From Chamaea fasciata (taxonomy: Eukaryota; Chordata; Aves; Passeriformes; Sylviidae), in assembly GCA_029207755.1 (NCBI GenBank), contig JARCOQ010000590.1, positions 1 through 64,000 on the forward strand: DNA of 64,000 nt, in the 5' to 3' direction. Position numbers and translations under genes: made by a program. This document shows positions 32,401 through 42,546 of this stretch, piece after piece; position 1 is the stretch's first letter, and every line of letters begins with the position of its first letter. The notes below the pieces were generated by a model, which saw only the letters and a program-made list of their open reading frames with translations, was not told the origin of the DNA and searched no databases.

Positions 32401-35400
32401 GGCGTGGGGCTGCTGCCCACCCCCCCCCGGCCCCCCGCCCCTCCCCCCGGGCCGCCCTCCCCCCCCCCCGCCGCGGGGCGTGCCCCTCCCCCCCGGGCCG
32501 CCCCCCCCCATGGCCCTGCCCCCCCCGCTGGAGCCGCTGGAGCCGCCGCCGGACCCGCTGAGGAAAATCCCCTCGCTGTTCGAGATCGTGGTGCGGCCCA
32601 CGGGGCAGCTGGCTGAGAAACTGGGCGTCAGGTGAGCGCGCCGGGGGGGCTGGGGACACCTGGGCACACCTGGGCACACCTGGGCACACCTGGGGGACAC
32701 CTGGGCACACCTGGGCACACCTGGGGGGCTGGGGGACACCTGGGGACACCTGGGGGACACCTGGGCACACCTGGGCACACCTGGGCACACCTGGGCACAC
32801 CTGGGGGACACCTGGGGGGCTGGGGGACACCTGGGGACACCTGGGCACACCTGGGCACACCTGGGAACACCTGGGGGACACCTGGGCACACCTGGGCACA
32901 CCTGGGCACACCTGGGCACACCTGGGGGGCAGGGGAGATCACCTGGGGGGGCTGGGCACACCTGGGGGGGCTGGCCGAGAAACTGGGCGTCAGGTGAGCA
33001 CGCCGGGGGGGCTGGGGGACACCTGGGGGGGCAGGGGAGATCACCTGGGGGGGCTGGGCACACCTGGGGGGCAGGGGAGATCACCTGGGTGCACTTGGGG
33101 GACACCTGGGCACACCTGGGGAGGCAGGGGAGATCACCTGGGGGGAGCTGGCCGAGAAACTGGGCATCAGGTGAGTGCGCCTGGGGGGCTGGGGGGGCTG
33201 GGGGACACCTGGGCACACCTGGGGCACACCTGGGGGACACCTGGGGGGCAGGGGAGCACACCTGGGCACACCTGGGGCACACCTGGGCACACCCGGGGCC
33301 AGCCGGCTCCAGCGGGGACCGGGAGCCGGCACAGGCCACGCGTCCCGGCTCGTCCCCGCGGGTGGGGTCGTTCCCCCTTGGTGCCCGGTGTCCGGTGCCC
33401 GGTGTCCCGGTGCCCGGTGTCCCGGTGCCCCTGTGCCCCTGTGCCCCGGTGTCCCGGTGCCCGGTGTCCCGGTGCCCCTGTGCCCCGGTGTCCCGGTGTC
33501 CGGTGTCCCGGTGTCCTGGTGTCCCGGTGTCCCGGTGCCCGGTGTCCCGGTGTCCCGGTGCCCGGTGTCCCGGTGTCCCGATCCCGGTGCCCGGTGTCCG
33601 GTGCCCGGTGCCCGGTGTCCCGGTGTCCCGGTGCCCGGTGTCCCGGTGTCCCGGTGTCCGGTGTCCCGGTGTCCTGGTGTCCCGGTGTCCCGGTGCCCGG
33701 TGTCCCGGTGTCCCGGTGTCCCGGTGCCCGGTGTCCGGTGTCCCGGTGTCCGGTGCCCCTGTGCCCCGGTGTCTGGTGCCCGGTGCCCGGTGTCCCGGTG
33801 TCCCGGTGCCCGGTGTCCCGGTGCCCGGTGTCCGGTGTCCGGTGCCCGGTGTCCCGGTGTCCCGATCCCGGTGTCCGGTGCCCCGGTGCCCGGTGCCCGG
33901 TGTCCCCAGCTCCCGTTCCTCCCCAGGCACCCCGGGCCGCCCCCTCCCCGCTTCCCGGGCCCCGCGGGTCCCCCCGGGCTGGGCCCCGAGCTGGGCCCCG
34001 AGCTGGGCCCGCCCGTGGGGCCCGGGCCCCCCCTGCTGCCCTACGGGCCCGGGGCCGGCCCCGAGGAGCCCCCGCACCCGCACCCGGGCGGGATCCCGCC
34101 GGGAATGGCGCCGGGAATGGCGCCGGGCCGGCAGGGACAGGGGCCCGCCTTCTACGACGGCTTCTACCCCCAGGAGGGGCTGGACATGGAGCCCCCGGCC
34201 GTGGGGGAGCCTGGTGAGCCCGAATCCCGGGAAAAACGGGCTGGGGGAGGCCGGAATCCCGGGAAAAACGGGGTGGGGGAGGCCGGAATCCCGGGAAAAA
34301 CGGGCTGGGGGAGGCTGGAATCCCGGGAAAAACGGGGTGGGGGAGGCTGGAATCCCGGAAAAACGGGGTGGGGGAGGCTGGAATCCCGGGAAAAACGGGG
34401 TGGGGGAGGCCGGAATCCCGGGAAAAACGGGGTGGGGGAGTCTGGAATCCCGGGAAAAACGGGGTGGGGGAGGCCGGAATCCCGGGAAAAACGGGGTGGG
34501 GGAGGCCGGAATCCCGGGAAAACGGGGTGGGGGAGGCCGGAATCCTGGGAAAACGGGGTGGGGGAGGCCGGAATCCCGGGAAAAACGGGGTGGGGGAGGC
34601 CGGAATCCCGGGAAAACGGGGTGGGGGAGGCCGGAATCCCGGGAAAACGGGGGCAGAGGGTCGGGCGCGCCCCGACGGACCCCAAAGCTCCCCCTTGCCC
34701 CCCAACCCTCCGTCCCCCCGTCCCAGAGGACTACGGCTCCTACGAGGCCGCCGAGGGTCCCGGGGCCGAGCCCCTGTACCCGGAGGGGTCCCTGGAGGCC
34801 GAGGCCGGCGTTGCCGGTATTCCCGAGTTCCTGCCCTCGGCGCAGCGGGCGCTGTTCCTGCGCATCCGGCACAAGCAGCGCCCGGCCGACGAGCGCGGCC
34901 GGAGAGCGGCCGAGGGCGGCCGGAGCGACCGCGACCACGAGGAGGGTGAGGGCCAGGGACGGGCTGCGGGCGGCCGCGGTGGCCTGCGCCGCCCCAAATC
35001 CTGATCCCAGATCCTGATCCCGGTCCCCAAATCCTGATCCCAGATCCTGATCCCGGTCCCCAAATCCTGATCCCAGATCCTGATCCCGGTCCCCAAATCC
35101 TGATCCCAAATCCTGATCCCGGTCCCCAAATCCTGATCCCAAATCCTGATCCTGACCCCAAATCCTGATCCCGGTCCTGCGCCGCCCCAAATCCTGATCC
35201 CAGATCCTGATCCCGGTCCCCAAATCCTGATCCCGGTTCCCAAATCCTGATCCTGGTCCCCAAATCCTGATCCCTGATTGGCCTGCGCTGCCCCAAATCC
35301 TGATCCCAGATCCTGATCCCGGTCCCCAAATCCTGATCCCAGATCCTGATCCCGGTCCCCAAATCCTGATCCCAAATCCTGATCCCAGTTCCCAAATCCT

Positions 35401-37117
35401 GATCCTGACCCCAAATCCTGATCCCGGTCCTGTGCCGCCCCAAATCCTGATCCCAAATCCCGATCCTGACCCCAAATCCTGATCCTGACCCCAAATCCTG
35501 ATCCCTGATTGGCCTGTGCCACCCCAAATCCTGATCCCCAAATCCTGATCCCTGTCCTGTGCCGCCCCAAGTCCTGCTCCGATCCCATCCCGGTCCCCGT
35601 CCTGATCGCCCCGCGTCACTGCAGACCCTGGTCCCGATCCTCCTCCACGGCCCAACTCCCGTTCCGGGATGTTCCGGGATGTTCCGGGATGTTCCGGGAT
35701 GTTCCGCGATGTTTTTTTCTCGCCCTTTCCCCTCATTCCTCTCCTCCCCCCCTCCGCTTTCCCCCAGGCGACCCCGGCAGCTGGTACTCGAGCGACGAGG
35801 ACGACGGCGGCGGCAGCGTCACCTCCATCCTCAAATCCCTGCGGCAGCAGAGCTCGGCGCGAGCCCCGAACCCCTCCGGGGACCCCCCGAGCGACCCGCG
35901 GCTGCAGCGAACCCCGCGCCCCTCCGACCCGCGGCTGCGCGACCCCCGGCTGGCCCGGAGCTCCGAGCCGGCGCCGGCCGAGCCCGGCCCGTGCGACCCG
36001 CGCTTGGCGCGGCACGGCGCCAAGGCGGAGCCGGGCCCCAGAGCTCCCTCGGCGCCTGCCGAGGACGAGGACGGCGAGCGGATCCTGCGGGACAAACCGC
36101 TGAGCATCCCGCTGGAAGCGGCGCCGGGCCAGGCGCAGCGGGACCCGCGCTGCCAGCTGCGGCGGTTCTCGCACATCCGCAAGGACGTGCTGCTGCTGCG
36201 GCCGCCCTTCGCCCGCTCCGTGCTCTGGAGCCCCGAGGATCTCATCCCGCTGCCCGTGCCGCGGCAGGACGCCCAGCCCGCCTCCGAGCCCCGGCCGCTC
36301 CGGCCGTCCTCCGGCCCCTCGGACCCGCGGCAGCAGCGCCCGGAGCCCGGCGGCGTTTCCTCCTCGTCCTCCTCCTCCTCGTCATCCTCCTCCCTGCCCG
36401 ACTTCGAGCTGCTCTCCCGCATCCTCAAAACCGTCACGGCCTCTTCCTCCTCCTCCTCGTCCTCCTCGTCCTCCTCGTCCTCCTCCTCGTCCTCCTCCTC
36501 GGCGGGAGACAAACCCAGCGACCCCCGCGTGCGGAAGGACCCGAGGCTGCAGAAATCCCTGGAAGGCGGGAATTCCCGAGGGGCGGCCGCCGAGCCCGAC
36601 TCGGGCCCCGCCATCGCCCCCTACGACCCCCGGCTGAGCTGGGGCGCCTCGGGCCAGAGCAGCGTCCTCAGCGCCATCAGCCTCTACGACCCCCGGGCTC
36701 CCGGCCCGGCCAGAGAGCCCCAAAGCGACGGGAATTCGTCCCAAAAACCCGCGGCCGAAGCGGCCAGAGCCGCGGCGAAAGGCAAGGAGCCGCCGTTCGT
36801 GCGGCGCTCGGCGCTGGAGCAGCCGGAGGGCGGCGAGCGGCCCGAGCCCACGGACAGGTACAACAGCTACAACAGGCCCCGGGCCAAAAGCGCCCCGCCG
36901 GCCGACGGGGGCAACGGGCAGCCCGGCCTGCACAACCTGCCCGTGCCCCCCGTGCCCCCCGTCTTCGGCATGGCCAAGGCCGGCGCCAGGCCCGGCACCG
37001 GCAGCCCCTTCCCGGGGGGCAGCCCCGGGCCGGAGCCCCCCCGAGGACGGGGACAAGGCCTCGCTCAAGGACGTCTTCAAGGGCTTCGACCCCACGGCCT
37101 CGCCCTTCTGCCAGTGA
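17425..37117 (+). CDS. ZC3H4: ZC3H4, CCCH zinc-finger transcription-restriction factor
   Basis: Fourteen coding exons: 17425-17578, 23492-23693, 24108-24215, 25129-25342, 25941-26074, 26193-26286, 27381-27520, 28275-28379, 28926-29037, 30010-30119, 32305-32631, 33927-34213, 34727-34945 and 35768-37117. Landmarks are [23 protein letters not shown]-type basic stretch, RGRG repeats with DDYDDF blocks, three CCCH fingers (CX7CX5CX3H twice, then CX8CX5CX3H) in exons 8-10, [20 protein letters not shown], and the end [18 protein letters not shown]. Mammalian ZC3H4 restricts extragenic transcription, with WDR82. Apparent one-base indels lie in C-runs at 17448-17455, near 32459-32469 and at 37036-37042; reading resumes with family sequence each time. 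The start ATG is the least certain point. The intron 29038-30009 looks U12-type. Confidence 0.92.
17650..18290 (+). repeat. GAGGAG polypurine tracts in ZC3H4 intron 1
   Basis: Imperfect GGAGGAGGAGG and GTGAGGAAGGGCCTGAGG units. These long purine runs on one strand can form triplex (H-DNA) structures. No gene is seen. Confidence 0.7.
18290..19075. other. ZC3H4 intron 1 segment, nothing recognised
   Basis: GC-rich with GGGG/CCCC runs; no gene, RNA or regular array identified. Confidence 0.4.
19075..19665 (+). repeat. 31-bp minisatellite GGAAATTCTGGCAATTTTTA
   Basis: About 19 units of 30-31 bp; the full unit is the quoted block plus GGGGGAAAAAG. It is A/T-rich compared with its surroundings and lies in ZC3H4 intron 1. 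Confidence 0.85.
19665..20390. other. A-rich and mixed ZC3H4 intron 1 segment
   Basis: Contains two long A/G homopurine tracts (19,950-20,025 and 20,105-20,160) and no recognisable gene. Confidence 0.4.
20390..21640. repeat. 61/62-bp minisatellite with ATTCCATCGTCAGAGCAAAA core
   Basis: About 20 units of 60-62 bp, each with a TCAGAGC core, CCCCAAAAA, GGGATTTTTCCC (near-palindrome) and a T7 run before AATGGAAA. In ZC3H4 intron 1. Confidence 0.85.
22050..23491 (+). repeat. ZC3H4: 52-bp minisatellite made of the ZC3H4 exon 2 acceptor and exon start
   Basis: About 27 units of 52 bp end exactly at the genuine exon 2 acceptor (AG at 23490-23491). A unit has CATTCCCGTTTTTCCCRTTCCAG followed by GGAGGATGGGGATCCGGAGG or a GGGAGTTTGGGGATCC variant. 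The real exon begins GGAGGATGGGGAGCTGGAGG. Each unit therefore repeats a pyrimidine tract, an AG and the first coding bases. Confidence 0.85.
24216..24560 (+). repeat. ZC3H4: 80-88-bp repeats carrying the ZC3H4 exon 3 donor
   Basis: Directly after the exon 3 donor at 24216, four further copies of exon end plus donor (GGGAATACAGCCCGGCCT, then RCCCYGTGAGTG) follow, with GT at about 24295, 24382, 24462 and 24550. The filler between copies is AACTGGGAATACTGGGAATA-type repeat. Confidence 0.85.
24695..25128 (+). repeat. ZC3H4: CCCATTCCCAGTCTCTCCGG array abutting ZC3H4 exon 4
   Basis: About 22 units of 18-21 bp lead into the exon 4 acceptor (ATTCCCAG, then TCCCACCAGTACCC). Each unit has ATTCCCAG followed by TC, an acceptor look-alike. 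At about 24724 and 24822 the copy extends to CCCAGTCCCACCAGT, matching the exon start. Confidence 0.8.
25600..25860. repeat. Four 62-bp units, GCGTCTTGAACCCCAAATCT type
   Basis: Short tandem array in the intron before ZC3H4 exon 5; the units share TTAAAAA, CGGAAAAAAGGG and ATCCATTTTTGAG. Confidence 0.75.
26300..27170. repeat. 11-bp array CCATCCTGAAT / CCATCCCCGAT
   Basis: About 78 units of 10-11 bp in the intron after ZC3H4 exon 6. A small R/G-coding look-alike at 27179 was considered as an exon and left out. Confidence 0.85.
27300..27375 (+). repeat. AGTATTCCC / GGCATTCCC mini-array before ZC3H4 exon 7
   Basis: Seven or eight 9-bp units just upstream of the exon 7 acceptor at 27379-27380. 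Confidence 0.7.
27600..28165. repeat. 50-bp minisatellite AAATCCCGGGATTCTGCCCG
   Basis: About 11 units of 50 bp between ZC3H4 exons 7 and 8. Two unit types (CCCGTGAAACACCCCGG and CCCTTCAAACACCCCAA) alternate. Confidence 0.85.
28470..28925 (+). repeat. TCTCACCTGGCCGG array before ZC3H4 exon 9
   Basis: CCCACCTGTGTCCAACCCAA units give way to 14-bp TCTCACCTGGCCGG and CACCTGTCCCCATGT units, ending at the exon 9 acceptor (28924-28925). CACCTG E-box sequences recur as part of the unit. Confidence 0.8.
29038..30009 (+). other. ZC3H4: Putative U12-type AT-AC intron of ZC3H4
   Basis: Between the exon ending YMH-G and the exon starting G-DFPCK, no GT donor fits. The intron begins ATATCCTTG, eight of nine bases of the U12 AT-AC donor. 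It ends CCCTTGACGCACCCAC, with the U12 branch-site core CCTTGAC at 29995-30001 (branch A at 30000) and a terminal AC at 30008-30009, about 9 bp on. The join restores H-G-D-F-P-C-K exactly as in the mammalian protein. The body is AAAACTGCCCC and ATTCCCGAGTT repeats. Confidence 0.85.
29190..29755. repeat. AAAACTGCCCC array inside the U12-type intron
   Basis: About 52 units of 10-11 bp (AAAACTGCCCC, AAAACGGCCC). From 29,790 to 29,985 a second array of TTCCCGAGTTATTCCCGGTT units follows and runs up to the branch site. Confidence 0.85.
30120..30640 (+). repeat. ACACCTGGGG array at ZC3H4 exon 10 donor
   Basis: About 50 units of 8-11 bp beginning within 8 bp of the donor (GTGCCGCACCTGGG), so the donor flank resembles the unit. 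Confidence 0.8.
30750..32275 (+). repeat. 1.5-kb CCAGTCCCCC simple array
   Basis: About 155 units of 9-10 bp (CCAGTCCCCC, CCATTCCCCC, CCAGTCCCAGT) with a large internal duplication: the block from about 30,990-31,580 is nearly repeated at about 31,650-32,250. It contains no stop codons in most frames, so very long spurious frames arise on both strands. Confidence 0.9.
32632..33310 (+). repeat. ZC3H4: CACACCTGGG array with two copies of the ZC3H4 exon 11 end plus donor
   Basis: The exon ends GAGAAACTGGGCGTCAG with donor GTGAGC at 32632. Copies of CTGGCCGAGAAACTGGGCRT plus CAG-GTGAGY follow at about 32970-32999 and 33147-33176. Between them lie CACACCTGGG and GGGGGGCTGGG units. Confidence 0.85.
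33370..33905. repeat. GGTGTCCC / GGTGCCC array
   Basis: About 60 units of 7-9 bp before ZC3H4 exon 12. Confidence 0.85.
34214..34655 (+). repeat. ZC3H4: 31/32-bp array derived from the ZC3H4 exon 12 donor
   Basis: About 14 units of GTGGGGGAGGCCGGAATCCC plus GGGAAAAACGGG. The exon end and donor read GTGGGGGAGCCTG-GTGAGCCCGAATCCCGGG, so the unit looks like the donor region with a short deletion over GTGAG. Confidence 0.75.
35000..35600. repeat. ATCCTGATCCCGGTCCCCAA array
   Basis: About 30 units of 20 bp with CTGCGCCGCCCC interruptions, in the intron before the last ZC3H4 exon. A four-fold GATGTTCCGG repeat follows at 35,670-35,710. Confidence 0.8.
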
Positions 37118-37224
37118 GGAGGGGCCGGAAACCCGCGGGGAGGGGGAGAGGGGCCGGGAACGGGGAGGGGCGCGGGGGGCTCGGCGCCGGGTCGGGGCCG
37201 GGGGCGGCCGAATCTGCCCAAGTG

Positions 37225-38200
37225 CGCTCCGAGTCCGGCCGGGTGTGCTCAAATCCACCCGAAATCCGGTCAGGTGTGCTCAAATCCACCCGAAATCCGG
37301 TCAGGTGTGCTCAAATCCACCCGAAATCCGGTCAGGTGTGCTCAAATCCACCCGAAATCCGGTCAGGTCTGCTTAAATCCACCCGAAATCCGGTCAGGTG
37401 TGCTCAAATCCACCCGAAATCCGGTCAGGTGTGCTCAAATCCACCCGAAATTCGGTCAGGTGTGATCAATTCCACCGTAAATCCGGTCAGGTCTGCTAAA
37501 ATCCACTCTAAATCTGGTCGGGTCTGCTTAAATTCACTCGAAATCCGGTCAGGTGTGCTCAAATCCACCCAAAATCCGGTCAGGTCTGCTGAAATCCAAC
37601 CAAAATCCGGTCAGGTCTGCTTAAATCCAACCAAAATCCGGTCAGGTGTGCTAAAATCCACTCTAAATCCGGTCAGGTCTGCTTAAATCCACCCGAAATC
37701 TGGTCAGGTGTGCTCAAATCGAACCAAAATCCGGTCAGGTGTGCTCAAATCCAACCAAAATCCGGTCAGGTGTGCTTAAATCCACCCAAAATCCGGTCAG
37801 GTGTGTTCAAATTCACCCAAAATCTGGTCAGGTGTGATCAATTCCACCGTAAATCTGGTCAGGTGTGCTCAAATCCAACCAAAATCCAGTCAGGTCTGAT
37901 TAAATCCACCCAAAATCTGGTCAGGTGTGCTCAAATCCACCCAAAATCCGGTCAGGTGTGCTCAAATCCACCCAAAATCCGGTCAGGTCTGCCTAAATCC
38001 ACCCGAAATCCGGTCAGGTCTGCCTAAATCCACCCAAAATCCGGTCAGGTGTGTTCAAATTCACCCAAAATCCGGTCAGGTGTGCTCAAATCCACTCTTA
38101 AATCCAGTCAGGTGTGATCAATTCCATCGTAAATCTGGTCAGGTCTGCTCAAATCCACCCGAAATCTGGTCAGGTGTGCTCAAATCCGTTCCAAACCCAC
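37225..38200 (+). repeat. ZC3H4: 31-bp minisatellite in the ZC3H4 3' UTR
   Basis: About 31 units of CAAATCCACCCGAAATCCGG plus TCAGGTGTGCT, starting about 110 bp after the stop codon. Because the polyadenylation signal lies beyond it, the array should be present in the mature mRNA. Each unit has CAGGTGTG, a donor-like sequence. Confidence 0.85.
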
Positions 38201-38732
38201 CCAAAATCCGCGGTCGGAGGGAAAAGCAGCCACAGAAAGGAGGGAATTGGTCCCAAAAAGCGAAATTCGCGCCCTAAAAAAGGGAAGTTTCCCCTGGGAA
38301 ATGGAATTGGAGGCACGTTGACCTCAAAATATCCGAATCCCACCAGAAAAATAAAACTCTCCGACCCCAAACCCGCCGAGTTTGATCCAAATCCGCCCCA
38401 AAATCCAAATCCATCCCCAAGAAAACCGAATCCGACCTCGAGAAGACCAAAGCTGCTCCCAAAACTCCCAAATCCGACCCAAAAACCCCAAATCTGAGCC
38501 CGGAAAACCGGATTTTACCCCCAGAGCTTCCCTCGAAAAATTCCACCCACCCCAAATCCACCTTGAACAAAACTCCATCCCGCCCCGAAAAATTCCCCGA
38601 AGAATCCCAAAAAAACCCCACCTGGAATTGGCCCCGGGAGCAGCCGGATCCTCGGGATGGATTTGGGGGGATTTGGGGGAATTTCGGCCTTTTTTGGGTC
38701 CTTCCCCCCCGGCCTCAGCCATAAAAATTGTA

Positions 38733-38738
38733 AATAAA
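38733..38738 (+). terminator. ZC3H4: ZC3H4 polyadenylation signal
   Basis: AATAAA within AATTGTAAATAAATCCC, about 1.6 kb after the stop codon. Confidence 0.65.
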
Positions 38739-38789
38739 TCCCGGATTCTCCCCAAATTCCCGAGGATTTTCCCCCCCGCGGTGACTTGG

Positions 38790-40200
38790 GCTTAAAATTC
38801 CCGGTTTTTTTCTTTCCCCCCCCCCCCCCCCCCCAAAAAAAATCCCAATTCCAGAGGAAAAAACCCCAAATTTGGAGGGTTTGAGCAGCGAAAAGCCCCA
38901 AAATTTGGATTTTTTTTTTTGCCCCAAAATTCTGCGGCGGTTCTGTTTGTCCGGTGGATTGAATCAGAAACTTTTGGGATTTGAGGCTCCTGCTCCAATT
39001 TTTCTGTGGGAAACGGGAGAAAATTCATCAGGAATGGTAAAAAGAGGGGGGGAAAACAGGAACAAAAAAAAAGCGACACGAAAATGGATAAAAACACGGG
39101 GAAACGGGGAAAAAATGCAGAAAAATAATGAAAATTTGAAAAAAAAAATCAAAAACTTCAAAAAAAATCCTCCATTAGATACCAAAACTAATGGGGAAAA
39201 ATCGAAGCGCAAAGGGGCGAAAATGTGACTGGGAAAAGAATGAAAACCAAATTAAAATCTGTCGGAAAGTGCTTAAAATACATTAAACAGCAAAGAAAGG
39301 AAAAACAAAGAATTGCACGTGGAAATAAAATCCAAAATCGGAGAAAAAAATGTCGAAATGGGAAAAAAATCGACGTAAGGTCCGTGCAAAGACGCTAAAA
39401 AGGGTTTTTAAAAAATTAAAATACGGCCCAAGAATGCACAGAATTCCCGAAGAATTGGGGGGAAATGAGATAAAAATGGGAAAAAAGGTCGAAAACCAGC
39501 AAAACCCGGGAAAATCCAGCAGTGAAAGGTAAAAAAAAAATCGTTAAAATCGGCAACAAAATGAGAAATTGGATTTAAAAGTCGGGAGGAATCCAAAAAA
39601 TCCTGAAAGGAATCGCCCAAAAATTCCTAAAATTCGTGGAAATGGATGGAAAACAAATGGGGAAATAGCAGAAAATCGAAAACCGGGGAGAAATTATGGA
39701 AAAACGAAATTAAAGTCGTCCCAGGAATTAATGAAAAAAAAAACAAATTGGTGAAAAATTAAAAAAATCAAAATGTGCCCAAAATTTCCTGAAAATATCT
39801 CAAAGGTGTGAAAAAACAAAGGAAGAGCCACTTAAAAATCGCGGAGGAATCCTCCAAAATTAGAAAACGCGGCCGAAAAAGCCCCAAAATCGCCTCGAAA
39901 AATGGAAACTAAAGAAAACGTTAAAAATCCTTAAAATCCGTAAAAACGGATTTTAAAAAATCCTGGGGAAAAAAAGCAGGAAAAGGCCGCAAAAAAAAAA
40001 TCCTCCAAATCTCCCTCAAAAAACTCTTGGAAAAACCTGGAAGCAAATCCTAAAATAACCCGAAAATAGAAAAAAAATTCCAAAAAAAAGTTAAAACAAT
40101 TCCCGGGAAATCATTTCAAATCCCCAAAAACGGGTTTTTTATAAAAAAAGGGAGAAAACGGAACCAAAATCCTGAATTTTCCCCGTTTTCCCTCGGGGCA
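38790..40200. other. A-rich intergenic block, no gene seen
   Basis: About 1.4 kb of A/G-rich, non-tandem sequence between the convergent ZC3H4 and PPP1R14A genes. Short open frames here are Lys/Asn-rich and without domain character. No RNA gene was recognised. Confidence 0.5.
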
Positions 40201-40384
40201 GTTTGGAGCCAGAAAAGGGGAAGTTTTTTTCCCCAAAAAACCCCAAATTTCGGCAGTTTGGGGTCAGAATTTTGGCACAAAATCATCGGGAAAGGTGGTG
40301 GGGGCGGTTTTGTTTTTTGGGGGGAAAAAAGTTAAAATTCCAGTTTGGGAGCAGCCACGAGGGGCCCAAAAAAAGCCCCAAACT

Positions 40385-41300
40385 CGGGATTTTTCCACCC
40401 AAAATCAGGATTTTTTTCCACCCCAAAATCAGGATTTTTCCACCCAAAATCAGGATTTTTTCCACCCAAAATCAGGATTTTTCCACCCCAAAATCAGGAT
40501 TTTTTTCCACCCAAAATCAGGATTTTTCCACCCCAAAATCAGGATTTTCCCACCCCAAAATCAGGATTTTTCCACCCCAAAATCAGGATTTTTCCACCCC
40601 AAAATCAGGATTTTTTTCCACCCCAAAATCAGGATTTTTTTCCACCCCAAAATCAGGATTTTTCCACCCCAAAATCAGGATTTTTTCCACCCCAAAATCA
40701 GGATTTTTCCGACCAAAATCAGGATTTTTTTCCACCCCAAAATCAGGATTTTTTCCACCCCAAAATCAGGATTTTCCCACCCCAAAATCAGGATTTTTCC
40801 ACCCCAAAATCAGGATTTTTCTACCCAAAAATCAGGATTTTTTTCCACCCCAAAATCAGGATTTTTTCCACCCCAAAATCAGGATTTTTTCCACCCCAAA
40901 ATCAGGATTTTTTCAACCCCAAAATCAGGATTTTTCCACCCCAAAATCAGGATTTTTTCAACCCCAAAATCAGGATTTTTCCACCCCAAAATCAGGATTT
41001 TTTTCCACCCCAAAATCAGGATTTTTCCACCCCAAAATCAGGATTTTTTCAACCCCAAAATCAGGATTTTTCCACCCCAAAATCAGGATTTTTCCACCCA
41101 AAATCAGGATTTTTTTCCACCCAAAATCAGGATTTTTTCCACCCAAAATCAGGATTTTTCCACCCAAAATCAGGATTTTTTTCCACCCAAAATCAGGATT
41201 TTTCCACCCAAAATCAGGATTTTTTTCCACCCCAAAATCAGGATTTTCCCACCCCAAAATCAGGATTTTTTCCAACCAAAATCAGGATTTTTCCACCCAA
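40385..41300. repeat. 22-25-bp array CCACCCCAAAATCAGGATTT
   Basis: About 38 units; the length varies by the T-run (T5-T8) and by CCACCC/CCACCCC. Intergenic. Confidence 0.9.
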
Positions 41301-41624
41301 AAAACGCCCCTTTTTTTACACTTTGTTCCCACTTTTTTTTTCTTTTTTCCGGGAATTTTTCGGTGGGGAAAACCGGGAATTTTTGTAAAACGATTTCTCG
41401 GGATTGGAAAAAATATTTTTTTTTTTTTTTTTTTTTTAATTTTTAATTTTTTTGGGGGATCCCCTCGGGGGAGAGGGAGGGGGAAAAACAAATGGTGTAA
41501 TAAATATGTAAATATATGCAAATATATGCAAATCGACCCGGCTGGCCCCAACATTGGGGGGAGGGGAATTTGGGGGTTCTTGGATTTTGGGGGGGGGAGG
41601 GGTCTCAGAGTGTTTTTTGGGTCC

Positions 41625-42345
41625 CCAAATGTCCCCAATGTCCCCAATGTCCCAAATGTCCCCAAATGTCCCCAATGTCCCCAAATGTCCCCAAATGTCC
41701 CCAAATGTCCCAAATGTCCCCAATGTCCCCAAATGTCCCCAATGTCCCAAATGTCCCCAATGTCCCCAATGTCCCCAATGTCCCAAATGTCCCCAAATGT
41801 CCCCGAATGTCCCCAAATATCCCAAATGTCCCCAAATGTCCCCAAATGTCCCCAATGTCCCCAATGTCCCCAAATGTCCCAAATGTCCCCAATGTCCCCA
41901 ATGTCCCCAATGTCCCAAATGTCCCCAATGTCCCCAATGTCCCCAAATATCCCAAATGTCCCCAAATGTCCCCAAATGTCCCCAAATGTCCCCAAATATC
42001 CCAAATGTCCCCAAATGTCCCCAAATGTCCCCAAATGTCCCCAAATATCCCAAATGTCCCAAATGTCCCCAATGTCCCCAATGTCCCCAATGTCCCCAAA
42101 TGTCCCCAAATGTCCCCCAAATGTCCCCAATGTCCCCAATGTCCCCAATGTCCCCAATGTCCCCAAATGTCCCAAATGTCCCCAATGTCCCCAATGTCCC
42201 CAATGTCCCCAATGTCCCCAATGTCCCCAAATATCCCAAATGTCCCCAATGTCCCAAATGTCCCAAATGTCCCCAAATATCCCAAATGTCCCCAAATGTC
42301 CCCAATGTCCCCAATGTCCCAAATGTCCCAAATGTCCCCAATGTC
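41625..42345. repeat. GTCCCCAAAT / GTCCCCAAT array
   Basis: About 75 units of 9-10 bp between ZC3H4 and PPP1R14A. The same GTCCCCAAAT unit recurs inside SPINT2 at 52,275-52,915. Confidence 0.9.
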
Positions 42346-42398
42346 CCCTTTTTTTTTGGGGGGGTCCCACCACGCTCCTCCCGTCTCTCCTCAAACAC

Positions 42399-42404
42399 TT
42401 TATT
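42399..42404 (-). terminator. PPP1R14A: PPP1R14A polyadenylation signal
   Basis: TTTATT on the plus strand (AATAAA for the gene), about 145 bp after the stop codon. Confidence 0.65.
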
Positions 42405-42546
42405 CCTTCGGGGGGAGCCGGGAGGTGACAAGGACACGATGCCCCCCGACACTTTCGGGGTCGTCTCCCCAATTTTGGGAGGCCACTCCCCCAATTTTGG
42501 GGGGGGGTTCTCCCCGTTTTTTGGGGGTTTTTTTTTGGGGGGAGGG

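Noticed and set aside
30643..36174. An 1,843-residue minus-strand frame of Gly/Thr/Leu repeats
   Set aside because: It is antisense to ZC3H4 exons and the CCAGTCCCCC array; low complexity, no domain, no start context.
38790..40200. Lys/Asn-rich short frames as small genes
   Set aside because: They reflect A-rich composition, lack conserved features and have no polyadenylation or promoter logic.
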